A stretch of 64,000 bases of DNA from Eupeodes corollae. Its lineage: Eukaryota > Arthropoda > Insecta > Diptera > Syrphidae. Position numbers and translations under genes: made by a program. Position 1 is the stretch's first letter. The number at the start of each line of letters is the position of its first letter. The notes beneath the pieces are model-generated. The model did no database searches. It saw nothing but the letters and a program-made list of their open reading frames with translations, and was not told the origin of the DNA. Below, one piece after another: positions 25,501 to 37,562 of the stretch. The stretch is from NCBI RefSeq assembly GCF_945859685.1, contig NC_079147.1:303054485-303118484 (forward strand), given 5' to 3'.

Positions 25501-28500
25501 AAACTAACTCTTGTCAAATCCATGTCATTATTTTTGACAGAAGAAGAAAATCAAAAATAACCTTCTACAGCTCTGAAAAATTTATTGTGCCAGAAAGTTA
25601 TGTTATGTTCTTTTTTTTAATGAGATAAGAAATTTGTCATTTCAGTTATGATTTAATTACGATTTTTAATCAAATTTGTTAAATTCAAATGTCAAATTAA
25701 CCTAAGATAAAATCAAGATGTTTGTTTAGTTTTTCATTGTCATCATTCTTCACGATGTACAAATAATGAGAACGTTGTAAGGGATTTTGTATTATTTTGG
25801 TGGAATTTTGCGAAAATATTTTTTTATTTAAACTTTTATTTTGACAGTTCTTAGACAAAAAGAAGGAGTCAATGACTCAAAAAAAAAGTTCTGCTCTCCA
25901 TCTTGATGTATTGAAGCAAAACGAAATCAATAAGTTCTTTCTCGACTTGTATAAATAAATAAACAGAAAACTGATAAAATTATACAAATAAAAATATCAC
26001 TTCGACTGTCACTTTAATACTGTGTGATTTAACTATCAGGATCAGGTCACATTTATGAAAAAAATAAACAGATCTAATAAAGCCTACGCAAACTGCAAAC
26101 GCATGGCAGAAATGATTTTATATTTTATTGCATAATACATTGGTATAAAATTATATTTAAAAGTTCTTTATTTGATTCTCTGCTTGCTTTGAATTCAACT
26201 TATTGCTTGTTATTCGTATTTTTATCTTTAAAACAAATTTGATTGACATTCAATAAGGTATTGGTTTACACTATACTTTATCTTCGTGACAGCGTGATCT
26301 ATCACTTAAAAGCATGCATACATATGAAAGCCATCATGTATTTATAAACGTCATTTTCTTTTATTACAATGACTTTCATTATACAAATTTAATTCACATC
26401 GCATTTACAGAAAATATCAAAGGTATACTGCGATTTAAGTGATTATGTTACCCAATGTTTTATACTGGTAGATTAATTTTTGACGGATGCAAACTTAATG
26501 GCGGTATTAAAACGTATGTTGGTAGTATGAATTTAAATACACACCTGCAAGTTCATGTAAGACAGAAATTGTGTTCCATAAAATGGAATCTCACTTAAGT
26601 TATAAATTTTCATTTGCAGTTAAACCATACAATTAGGAAGTTCTGGTTATCGTGATTGTTAGGGACAAAATTTAAAACAAAAATGTAAGTACAGGTTTAG
26701 ATATTTATTTACTTATGTACTTCAAATCTGCAATTCATTACGCTTAAATGATAAGATATAAATGACAAGTACAAACAGAACTTATATTGTTCTCGTTTCT
26801 TCAAATGGCAACGACCGTGTCGTACGTCACATATTTATAAATAAATAAAGAATGCATTTATAATTGCGTCAGTTAGATTTGACAGGGATCAAGAACGTTT
26901 TATTGACATTTCAAATGTGTTATTCTATATATTTTGTTGACAGATATTTTAGGCCCGTTCATTTTAGTTCATACATTGTTACTTGTGAGTTATTATGTAA
27001 ATCCATTTTGTTTTGACAATTGTTATACAAAATAATTTTTGTATGATCAATTTTGCATTCATCAACTCTTCGTAGCTTAAGAGTACTTATGACATATTAT
27101 TGGATTAAATTTGTCAAATTTTGAGTCAAAATAAGTTTGTTTCATTATTAATCAATCAATAAATCAATTAAGAACATCAACATTTCTGCCAATGTTGTCC
27201 TTAATGCCATATATATTAAGAAAATGTTATCAAAATTATAAATGTTATAAAAATGCATATTATATGAGTACATATTAACTTAAGTTAATTTAAAGAAGCC
27301 AAAAAGAGAAATCACGCAATTAGATCGCTTCCATCGCCATCGTCAATCAATATCAAACAAATTAAAAAGATCGGTTACAAATTAATGAATAGCTTTCGTT
27401 GTTTTGATTGATGAATCTTTATTGGCAAAGTTTCAAAGTTTAAGAAAAACGTCACATTTAATTTCACCAATAGAAAACAAAATACTGTTGCTTACACTGC
27501 AAAAAAAAGTTTTTATAATAAAAATGTACTAAATTGGGTGTCGCAACAGTCCGTTAAGAACTAGAGCCTAGTGACTTACAACTCTCAACCATTCCTGTGT
27601 GCGAGTAATGTTGTCAGGAATGGAGAAAAAGTTATTAACTGGTCAAATTTCAATGTGATAATCATTTTTTTATTATTTCAATTTTGACAGATAGAATTCA
27701 AAGAGTATAAACTGCATCAACCTGTCAATTTAAATGGATGTAATTTTGACTCGTTATTGACTTGAGTGTTATCTTCGTTCCATAAACAGACATTTTTCAT
27801 ATTTACGAAGCTCTTCTATCAGAAATTAGCTTCATAATTGACAGCGTAAAAGTGACAAAGTTTCCTATGAACTTCGCGAATGGATTTTTTGTTATTTAGA
27901 AACGTTGTTCTGGCGTTAAACGAACAGAACAGAAATGTCAACATATTTTGATATTTTCAACTGTCAACATCTAAACGGCCCTTAAAAAATTTGTTTTAAT
28001 CGATTATTCTTATAAAATTAAATCTAAATAAATCTCATAATTTCGAATTTTCAAAATTACACTTTTACATAATTTCATAAATTAAATAATCAACATTATT
28101 TTCAGTGTACTATACAAAATCGACTTGAATAGCACGTGCTATTTAGTGTGAATTGATTTGCTTTCTTTCCACCATTTAATAAAACATTATAGACAAGACA
28201 TAGATTGAACGAGGCACACAAAGTCAGCCATTCTTTAATAAATTTATTTGTTTGCCGTCAAAATAATAAAAGTGTTTTCTGTTGTTGAAAAGACCGGCAA
28301 TTTCGTTCAATTAAATATTTTACATAATACAAATAACCTATGGCATATCTATATTAAAGTGCCGGTCATCATAATTAAATTAATTAAGCTTATTCAGGCG
28401 GGTATTGAACTTTATATGTTTCAAAGTTAATTGTTAGAAAAAAAATAGAATATAAATCACCACACTGAGTTGAGCAGGTTCAATGGATTGATCTTGTTTC

Positions 28501-29335
28501 GAATTAACCCCTGTTTTTCTACGAAAGGAACATTAATTGAAAGCAGTTTTTTGACAGAGCTGTCAAACTGTCACCTCAAAGTTATCTGTCATTAAATGAA
28601 CCTTTCTGTTTCTAGAGCTTTTATTTTTGAAAGTTTAATAACCTATGATTTCTATAATCTTTTGTTTAGATTAATTTATATGTATAACAACTTATTTTAG
28701 ATAGTTATAAGTACTGAAGTAATTTTCAACAATTCAAGGTTGTATATTTGTGAACGATATAAATATTATCACGCTTAAACTCTTAATCACTGTACAGTGT
28801 ACAGGTGTTGTTTTTTGAATGATAAGATTTTTACAGACTGTTTTTTTATAGTGTTTACTTCAAAAAAGCTTTTTAAAGTATAGTGTTATGACTTGAGAAG
28901 TATTAAATTAATTTTAGTACCTAAATCATGATTATTCAATTACATGTATTGCTAAAGTTGTGGTTTGTACTAGTTTGAATTGGATTCATCAGAGGCTAAC
29001 TTTAAATTATATTATGCTTTTGTTTATAGCTAAGTTTGTTATGTAGTTGAAAAATGCAAAACGAATGAAAATAATTCAACTTCTCTCACCCTATTTAAGC
29101 TTGCATTAAATAAAGTTGCGAATAAACATGAGCCAATTTGAATAGTTTTAGAAACAATTGTTGTGTTTCGAATAAATGAATCCAGAAGTGACTAAATATT
29201 TTATTTTGATTTGTGTTTCTTTCTGATTTTTAATGATACCCTTGTTCTGTCTATTAAAGGATGTTCCAAAATCTATGAAATTATAAAATAATTGACAGCT
29301 GACAGTTGACAGTTGAAGGTTAGTAAAAATGGAGT
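22573..29335. other. AT-rich region with a cluster of TGACAG motifs, no gene recognised
   Basis: I find no gene. One open frame at 23428-23643 (71 codons, containing KYGGTRLLFPPELL) looks less random than most but cannot be identified. Near 24404-24480 a short ATG frame ends in a GTAATT donor-like site without any partner exon that I can find. The notable content is about twenty TGACAG/CTGTCA hexamers between 24310 and 29305, described under findings. Confidence 0.5.
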
Positions 29336-29730
29336 AATATTAGATACAACAACGTATGTTCGAATGGCATCGATTATGTTGTCTTTGAGGGCAGCGGTCG
29401 GTGGTTTGCGACTTAAGAAAGCCCCAGAAGGAAATGTCAAAAGGGTTCAAATCATATGATATTTTTGGCCGCATCGCCTTGATGCGAGAAACCGCTCGGG
29501 CAAAATATCGATTGTGTGTTGAGCTGTGTGGCTTGGTGTTTTCCCAAATCCAGCAGTTTTGCTCCAAATTCCAATTAGCGAACACACGATGCTGAGTATG
29601 GCCGTTTGGTTTCAGCTCGTGATCAGTTGAGTATTGTATAAATGCAGGCCCAAATCACGACGCAAATTTCGACGTGTTGTGGTCTGTGCCAGGCCACTTT
29701 ATTTGGCTGATTAAGCGAAAATATTTTGAC
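29336..29730 (-). mobile_element. mariner/IS630-type transposase relic
   Basis: The minus strand reads NWNLEQNCWIWENT at the 29570-29530 end, equivalent to the KQNCRIWG block of insect mariner-like transposases, and then ISYDLNPFDISFWGFLKSQT around 29450-29390, equivalent to the PDLTPCDFFLWGYLKS block that carries the last catalytic acidic residue. The middle of the gene is missing. It is an internally deleted, inactive copy. Confidence 0.7.
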
Positions 29731-30129
29731 AGAAAATAAATGAAAAATATGGTCGCAACCAGCTGTCAAAATCAACTCTTCATAAAATGTATTTAAAATC
29801 AATAGCATTATTGGTTCGTGAAATATTTGGGTTAAGACAACAAAATATATTTAGCAAGGTAATTATAATTTTATACCAGGAAGAACATTGACATTTAGTA
29901 ACATTTTCTGAAAAATTAATTTAAAACATTTCTTACAAAAAATAAAAAACTGCACAGTAAGAAAATATATACCCAAATTTTAGCCCTTCGCTTAAAATTT
30001 ATTTCAATTTATAAACTACTTTGCTTTTATACATATTGGTAAAATAAAAATAGTTTTTTTAACTATGCGAAATTAAATTGATATTGTTTTTCGACTGAAA
30101 TGTCTTGAAAACAAATAAAATAAAGTGCA

Positions 30130-32886
30130 CGACTGGGTCGCACGATCTTGGTCCTGTATTCAAAGAGTTTAAAGTACCTATATAAGATTTAAAAATATAC
30201 CTGTTAAATAAGTTTTTCTTCAAAGATATAAATGCCATTTAACTTGTCAATAAAAACGCGCAATTCATCCAAAGACACAACTCATCCTAGGACAGCTTAT
30301 CGCGGAAATGCAAAATACTTGTAAGCACTTAAGTAAGTACTTAACGAAAACAATTGTTTGTGTATTCAACTAGTTCGTTCAAAGCTTTTTCCTTTAGATA
30401 ACTTTATTTTAGTTTAATATAAGAAGAACCAGGATGGAAGTTAAATTATCTGCAGATAAGAAAGAGGAAGAACATGTATGTTTAAATTGCCTATTGGTTG
30501 TGTAGTTAGGTAGGTTTCTAAAACGAATAAAGAATAGTTCATTGGCGTGCTCGGCCATGTTATGATGATCACTCTATATAAAGATATAAATCCTCGGTAG
30601 ACATCTTGGTTTGCCTACAAGCTAAACCGGAAATCAGCCTCATAAACTTTTTCATAGTGTGCGTGTAATTTCTCCTCTAATTTATTAAATTTCCCCAAAA
30701 AACTCAGTAAGTGTTTCTATGTATGCGTGAAAACACGTCAATTTTTCTCGTTGAATTCGTGCATATTACAAATACAACAATGTAAACAAATGAGTTTTGG
30801 AGGGTAATACGTACGAAGGATTAACATCTTTACTAGAGTGTTTTTGATGATGATAATGAAGGAATGTTATTAGTAGGTAGAAGGTACTTACTACAATCCA
30901 ACCACGTTCCTTATCTCCCACAAGTTCTTGGCGCAAACATGGAGTTTTTACGTTCAGTTTATTTTTTTCGTTAAATTTTAAAAGAAACAGAAATTGTGTC
31001 ATGTGTGTTTACAGTGAGGCTCTTTTGCGTTTTGGATTTAAGTTATGAAGTGACACTTAACCAGTAGTTGTAGAAGTTGTATACCTTTATAAATAGGTAT
31101 AATGTGTATAGGTACGTTGAAAAAGTGATTCTAACAATAATACATTTACTCTTTCTGGCCCGTTTCTTTAACTTGTACTAAGTAGTTATTCGGGGCGACT
31201 TTCCATTACCGCAGCACGAATTTCCTTCTGATTTTGTTTGTACAGTTAGGTAGGTATCTCAATAGAACATGTTTTAAATATTAGGGCGAGGAAACAACTT
31301 TAAGTCATAAAAAAAAATATTTTCTTTTTCGGACTTAACCCTACTTTTTTTGTATTGCATTTTTAGAGCCTAAAATAAGTTTTTTTTTAATTGATAGCAC
31401 GGCGGCGGCGTACTAACAGCTAGGTATGCAACCCCCCTGCTTGGGGTCACTATAGGATTTGGGGTGGGTGCGAGTTTGGTTATATGCAAATAACTTTTTC
31501 ATTTGAGCACTAAAATAAAAGAAATTACCAAAAAAAAAAAGAAGTATGGCAACACTGAACAAAAAACAGGGAAGAAATGTCAAAATCAACCATTTTTGTG
31601 TGTTTTGTATGTAAAAAAGTGAACTTTAAAAATTAATTAAAAATAGAAATAAATGTTTCCTCGCTCTAAAATTGCTATAGTTACTATTTATTTGCACATA
31701 TCTATGCTGCGGTAATGGAAAGTTGAGCCATTTATTCTTTTATATAATAATATGTGTGGAACAACTCTTACTCTTAAAGAATAATATTTTAAAATCATAT
31801 ATACAAAGGTACTAAGATAAGACTTCTTGATAGATTCCTTAAAATAGATTGTTGATTAAATCTATCATATTCGTTAATCCGATACAGTGGATGGCGCTAC
31901 ACGGGCGGCCATCGTTGGTATTTACAATAGTTTTAGTTATAAAAATACATAAATATGTACCAAATACATTAATTTGGATAAAAGCTAGGAATGGAATTAC
32001 AATTTTGTCAAAATAATGCGCTCTTTCGGGCTTCTGCACAGTTAAAATAATTTAAAAAATAAAACACTATTTTAAGATTCAAAATTTTACCTGAAAAATA
32101 AGTCTGTCTTCAAAAATTTAAATGTCATTTTATAAATCAAAAAACCTTTGATTTTTCATTTTTTTTTTTTGAAAATCGTTAGAGAGTTTTTTTTTTAATT
32201 ACCTTTTTATGAATAAAACTTTTCAATTGTGTTCTATTTTTGGTATGTAGTTGTTTAGTGATTGTAAATATAAGCTATACATTTGAATTTTGTAAAAAAA
32301 TAATGACATGTTTTTGAGATATAGAATTTTGAAAAATAAAAATTTAATATTTTTTTAAAAATCCAAAGAATACAAAATTGCATTTTTGATAATCAAATAT
32401 TGTTAAGGCAATATAACAGCTAATTCAGAAAAAATTATTGAAATCAGTTCATAAGTTGCTGAGAAAATTGAAAAACAAAAAAACGGTTCAATGAGCTGTA
32501 CCTTTCCTGAGCAATACAAAAACATGTTTCTCTTACTTAAAGAAGCCAAGTTACAAATTAAAATTTTAGAGAAAATTAAAAAAAATCTACCTCGGTTTGT
32601 TTTTAAGGAAATTCGAAATATCGTTTTTTGACAAAAAAAAATTGTATGGGGGCCACTGTTAGTTTTGATCTTTAAAAAAAATGAGAAAAACGCCTAACGC
32701 AAATATGCTCAAAACCTTAACTTCCATCAACCAATGGTTTAGGCTGTAGGAGCGTGGACAGACAGACAAAACAGATAGGACAAAATCGCGGGATCCACTT
32801 TTTTCAACTTTTCTGCCATCGTAATATCATGTTTGATTTCCAGTTCCAAATTTTGCACGAATGCAAAACTTGCCATATAGTCCCTA
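30130..32886 (+). repeat. Repeat family B, copy B1 (carries a MITE insertion)
   Basis: A long non-coding repeat that begins around GGGTCGCACGATCTTGG and ends around CAAAACTTGCCATATAGTCC. It recurs in reverse orientation at 40220-42175, where matching landmarks include GGTTGTGTAGTTAGGTAGGT, AATAGTTCATTGGCG, GTAGGAGCGTGGACA and GGTACCTTTCCTGAGCAATA-type sequence in the same order. Compared with that copy, B1 has extra DNA at about 30545-30840 and a MITE at 31192-31729. No open frame is preserved between the copies. Confidence 0.75.
31192..31729. mobile_element. MITE with about 25 bp inverted ends and 8 bp target duplication
   Basis: The left end (31192) and the reverse complement of the right end (31729) agree at 22 of 25 positions and share the exact core ACTTTCCATTACCGCAGCA. 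The flanks are AGTTATTC (31184-31191) and ATTTATTC (31730-31737), a 7 of 8 match expected of a target-site duplication. The paralogous repeat B2 has the uninterrupted site (reverse complement of about 41355-41385), which shows that 538 bp were inserted here. An 8 bp duplication is typical of hAT or P-type elements. No transposase is encoded, so the element is non-autonomous. Confidence 0.8.
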
Positions 32887-32903
32887 TATTTCGCAAGTAA
32901 AAA

Positions 32904-33790
32904 TAGGCTGGGATGCGAACAGGCGTCGAATTTTCTTGCTTAACATTTTGTAGGGTTGGGTTAAAAAGTTGTTAGTTGAATTATTCTTAAATAATAAAAT
33001 TACCAACAATATTTTTCCTATAAAAAAATAGTTTAGTTGGAAATCTAGTTTTGTTAAATAGATTTTTAGTTGAAAACGAATTTTTACCAATTTAAGTAGC
33101 ATTTCTCAAATTTTTACAAAATGGATGAATGAAATTAATTTGACTATCAATTTTTACCAAATTTGCGTACTATTTCTTGACTGTTGGATTTTTATAAAAA
33201 AAAACTACTATATATCGAAAACAATATTTTCAGTGAGTTTGAAGACAATTTTTTCATTTTTGAAAAGCTATTTGAGTTGAAAGTAAATTTTTACCAAGTT
33301 TTAGTACTGTTTTTTTTTTGTTAGGTTGACAACAATATTTTTTAAAAGATAAAAGTAAAGCCAATATCTCAAAGTTTTGAAAAGATATTTGAGTCGAAAT
33401 TCAATTTTTCCAATTTTTATTAATTTTGTTGTTTAGGTTTTTATTTTTTATAAGGAAACTGTCAATTCGATATTGATATTTTTTATGAGTTAAAGCCATA
33501 ATTTTTTATAGTTGGAAGCCATAATCTTAAATATTTGAAAAGATCTTTGAGTCGAAATTCAATTTTCACCAACTTTGAGTAATGTTTTTTTTTATGTTTT
33601 TATTTTTTAGAAAAAAAACTGTCAATTCGATTTTATCTCAAAATCTTACCAGGTGTTAAAAACGTTATTTTTCGTTGCACAAAATTGTTTTGGAGATAAA
33701 ATCATTTTTTATTTATTTTATTTTTTTTTCAGTTTTTTTGTTGGTTTAAAAAAAATCCGTTAATTGGATTTTTTTCAAAAATAAATACCT
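32904..33790 (+). repeat. Repeat family A, copy A2 (left part)
   Basis: It begins AGGCTGGGATGCGAACAGGC immediately after repeat B1 and follows the same block order as A1 and the left arm of A4, including AGTTGTTAGTTGAATTATT and repeated GAAAAGATATTTGAGTCGAA blocks about 170 bp apart. It breaks off near 33790, before the central palindrome. Confidence 0.7.
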
Positions 33791-34197
33791 TATTGCCCGC
33801 CGCTTATAGACCCATCTGTGCCACGTATCCAAGTTCATCAATAGGTACACTCTTTTGAAGTTCCACTGTTTTTTGACATTTTTAACGGTTAGTTGATTCC
33901 TCGAATATTTTGCTTGAGCAAACTTAAGACCTCCAAGGAATTATACCAATAAGTAGTGCTAAATCTTCGCTAAGCCACTTTTCATTCATATCAAAAATAT
34001 CGGTAAAAAATATTTGTTTGAATTTTGGTGCTTTGAAAATATTGAGAAGTTAATCTTTTTTATCTAAGGAATATTTTGCTAGATCTGTTAGTTCTTGTAT
34101 CCAAATCTTCAAGCTCTTTGTCAAGTAGCCTTTGCGATCTTTCTTTTTGACAACTAATGGAGCTGTTTTCTGGCTAATACTCAAGTTCAGTTGTAGT
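33791..34197. other. No gene recognised
   Basis: This is a stretch of more complex sequence between repeat A2 and the tRNA-like relic. The minus strand shows short translatable pieces but every frame is broken, so it may be an unrecognised transposon relic. Confidence 0.4.
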
Positions 34198-34278
34198 ACC
34201 CGTGGCATGATGGTTAGTGCGTTGGACTGTCATGCAAGGGGTCTTGGGTTGAACAAGGGTTGCATCTAAGCCTTCAAA
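34198..34278 (+). repeat. tRNA-derived SINE head or tRNA pseudogene
   Basis: GTGGCATGATGGTTAGTGCG (34202-34221) fits a RNA polymerase III A box, and GGTTGAACAAGGGTTGC (34247 onward) is a decayed B box at the expected distance. The usual tRNA acceptor stem cannot be paired, so this is not a working tRNA gene. Such sequences with GGTTAGTGCGTTGGACTGTC form the heads of tRNA-derived SINEs in insects. Confidence 0.6.
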
Positions 34279-34289
34279 ATAATTGAAGG

Positions 34290-34620
34290 TTTCATGTTTT
34301 CAGATTTGAAAAAAATCCAAGATTTAGCAAGTTATTTGAATCGGTATAATTTGTCGATTTGAAAAGTTTAAAATTTCTCGACGTTTGAAGATCCCTAGAA
34401 TCTATATAAAAGATTTTTTTAGAGGAATATCTGTGAGTACACGTTCGCACTTCCGGGAAGCTTTTTTCGTTGTCCATATCTCAAGAACCAGTGAGATATC
34501 GATGCAGAAAGTACTTTCAAGAAAATTGAGTGGGTGGTTTTTTAACCCAAATTATCTCACGAACCAATAACGCTAGCGACTCCAGCAACTTCAAACTTGT
34601 AAAATTTTGAAAAAAAATGA
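34290..34620 (-). repeat. Repeat family A, right-hand part
   Basis: On the minus strand this matches the right part of A1 (about 22200-22520): the stretches AACCACCCACTCAATTTTCTTGA, TATCTCACTGGTTCTTGAG and CAAACGTCGAGAAATTTTAAA correspond in order. It lacks the terminal AACTTCCTACGGGAAGTT. It may be the remainder of copy A2 after rearrangement, because it lies in opposite orientation to 32904-33790. Confidence 0.65.
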
Positions 34621-34809
34621 AGTAACGGTTTATTTACAAATAAAAAAAAAAACGAACAGAAAAGCTAGCTATATGTAGTAATCCCTCTGAATTTTGGAAC
34701 TTGGCCCAAAAACTAAATGGATCGAAGTATATTATCAGTCGTGGATTGGATACTTCTACTCTAATCAACTCCTGAACCTAGCGTTGTTGGACCCAGTCAT
34801 GATCTACTA

Positions 34810-35970
34810 TACCCAACCCTATTCATGACGAGATTTTAGACAGTGCAATTTCACTAACAGCTGGAAGAGCGGCAGGTACAGACAGGATACCAGCGGAACT
34901 TCACAGATATGGCACTGACGAACTGATTAAGAACCTAGCAAACATAATAATCAAATTTTTGAAACTGGAATCATCCCTCAGCAGTTTAAAGATGCTTTGA
35001 TTTTTCAAATACACAAAAAAGGCAGCATCGAAGATCCAGCCAACTATAGAAGAATCTCGTTTTTGAACGCTTAATTTCAAAATCTTTACTGTGATTCTAC
35101 CAAAGCGGCTAAACACGTGGATTGACTCGAATAATCTATTATGTGAGCCTTAAGCCGGATTCAGGTCGGGTTACTCGACCATCGATCATATATTCGATTG
35201 CTGAGTGTTTTTTGGAAACATATAAGAAGCTATACACTTTTTTTTTGATCTTAAAGCTGCATTTGACTCAATTGATCGAAACGTATTTATGTGCAAGTTG
35301 TTTGGTTTCGGGTTGTCGTTTAAGTTTGGAAGAGTTATTCAGAGCTTGTACGCAGACGTGAGAGCAGCGGTATGGAATGGAAAGCAGGTATGGTTACAGA
35401 CGCAGTTGGGAGTAAGACAGGGCTGTGCTCTCAGTCCTAGCTTGTTCGCATTATTTATAAATGACATCACTGACGTATTACCAGGAGGTGTTAGATATGC
35501 TGGAGAGGTCATTAAAGCCTCACTTTTCGCAGATGATTTAGTCTTGCTGGCAAACTCACAGCAATCTCTACAGGTTATGATAAATCGACTTTCGAAATAC
35601 TGTAGACGATGGTGCTTGGTAGTGAATCTGAACAAGTCGAAGGTGATGGTTATCAAGAAAGGTGAATGTAGGTTAAGCTCAAGTGAACAATGGTACTTCA
35701 ACAATGAAAACATGAAAGTGAAAGAATACAAATACTTAGGAGTATATTTTACCCAAAACCTAAGTATGAAAAAACACCTCAACGAAAAACTTATTAAGGC
35801 TAAAACCGCGATTAACGTGGCATGAAAAGAATGTTTCAACAGCAAAAACATTGCATAGCAGTAAATATAATCAATCAATCCAGAAATTTGAGACTGAAAA
35901 AACTCCTGAGATTTTATTTAAAACGAACATTCTGCCTTCCTTCATGCACCAAAAACTACATGATAATGTT
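34810..35970 (+). mobile_element. Non-LTR retrotransposon fragment (reverse transcriptase)
   Basis: The plus strand first reads GRAAGTDRIPAELHRYGTDE near 34870, then after frameshifts an open frame at 35289-35825 covers GKQVWLQTQLGVRQGCALSP (motif B), SLFALFINDI, then SLFADDLVLLANSQQSLQ (motif C, FADD intact), LVVNLNKSKVMV and KEYKYLGVYF. A second, different family from the RTE, LOA and CR1-like copies in this window, judging by VRQGCALSPSLF. The 5' part and C-terminus are missing or broken. I cannot place it in a clade with confidence. It is inserted close to the edge of repeat A3. Confidence 0.75.
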
Positions 35971-36039
35971 AGAAACAGGCTTATCCCCACTCTTCATAAC
36001 AACGTTTAAGTTGCAAGTCGATTACATTCTGAAAGTACT

Positions 36040-37562
36040 GAATATGTGTTTTTTCGTCGTCCATAGCTCAATAACCAGAAAAGATATCGATTTCACATAA
36101 ATTTTGTTATACAGATAATAAGGCAGAAAGATGCAGAAAGGGCTCTCAAGAAAATTGCGTGGGTGGTTTTTTTACCATAGCAGTTTTAAATTTTGGTTAA
36201 CTCTAAATATCTTATGAACCAAAAACGCTAGAGACTTGAATTCAATTTTATATAATATATTGTAACGTGGTATCAAAGAAGTATATTTTTTGTCACCTCC
36301 AAAATTTTACGACTAAAATATGATTTCATCTCCAAAACAATTTTGTGCAACGAAAAATAATGTTTTTGACATCTGATAAAATTTTGAGAAAAATCGAATT
36401 GACATTTTTTTTATAAAAAAAAATTAAAAAAAAACATTACTCAAATTTGGTAAAAATTGAATATCGATTCAAATATCTTTTCAAAAACTTTAAATTTAGG
36501 CTTCAAACTTATTTTATCTTATAAGAAATATTGTTTTCAACATTCCGAAATATGTTGAGAAAAATCAAATTGACAGTTTTTTTTTGTAAAAAATATAAAC
36601 CTAAAAAAAAAAATAAGAATTGATTTTCGACTCAAATATCTTTTCAAAACTTTGAGATATTGGCTTTAATTTACTTTTACCTTTCAAAAAATATTGCTGT
36701 CAACATTCAATGAAATTTTGAAAAAAATCGAATTAACAGTTTTTGTACAAAAAATTAAAAACCGAAAAAAAATTAACAAAAGTTGGTAAAAAATTGATTT
36801 CGACTCAAATATCTTTTCAAAAAATTGAGATATTGGCTTTTAACTAATTTTTGCTTATAAAAAATATTGTTTTTAACATTAGGAAAAATTTTGAGAAAAA
36901 TCGAATTAACAGTTTTTTTACAAAAAATAAAAACCTAAAAAAATGTATAAAAGTTGGTAAAAATTGATTTTCGACTCAAATATCTTTTCAAAAATTGTAG
37001 ATATTGGTTTAAAACTACTTTTATTTTTCAAAAAATATTATTGTTAACATCCAGTAAAATTTTGAAAAAAATCGAATTGACAGTTTTTGTAAAAAAATTA
37101 AAAACCTAAAAAAACCAAAGTTGGTAAAAATTGATTTTCGACACAAATATCTTTTCAAAAATTTGGAATATTGGCTTCAAACTAATTTTATCTTATAAGA
37201 AATATTGTTTTAAACATTCGATAAAATTTTGAAAAAAATTGAAAAGTTTTTTTACCAAAAATAAAACTCTAAAAAAAAACAATACTAAACTTGGTAAAAA
37301 TTTACTTTCGACTCAAATAGCTTTCCAAAAATTAAAAATATTATCTTCAAACTTATTTTATTTCAAAGAAAATATTGTTTTCAATATTCAGTAATTTTTA
37401 TATAAAAATCGAACAGTCCGTTTTTCATACAAAATAAAATGTACAAAAAATAGTACTCAAATTTGGTAAAAAATGATACGAGTACATAAAGACAAACTGT
37501 TAAGCAAGACAAATCGACAGACGGAATGGGAAGTTATCAGTGTGGGTTGCATCCCAACCTCT
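36040..37562 (-). repeat. Repeat family A, copy A3, with seven ~170 bp tandem blocks
   Basis: The reverse complement starts GAGGTTGGGATGCAACCCAC at 37562 and follows A1 through the central ACTGCTATGGTAAAAAAACC to about 36040, where it is cut by the retrotransposon fragment. Between 36540 and 37384 the landmark AACATTC (or a near variant followed by TAAAATTTTG) recurs at 36540, 36704, 36875, 37047, 37214 and 37384, giving spacings of 164-172 bp. Each unit also holds CGACTCAAATATCTTTTCAAA and a TTGACAGTTTTT-like block. Confidence 0.8.

Noticed and set aside
35339..35878. Minus-strand open frame of 179 codons
   Set aside because: It is the shadow of the plus-strand reverse transcriptase at 35289-35825, whose motifs GVRQGC and FADD are clear.
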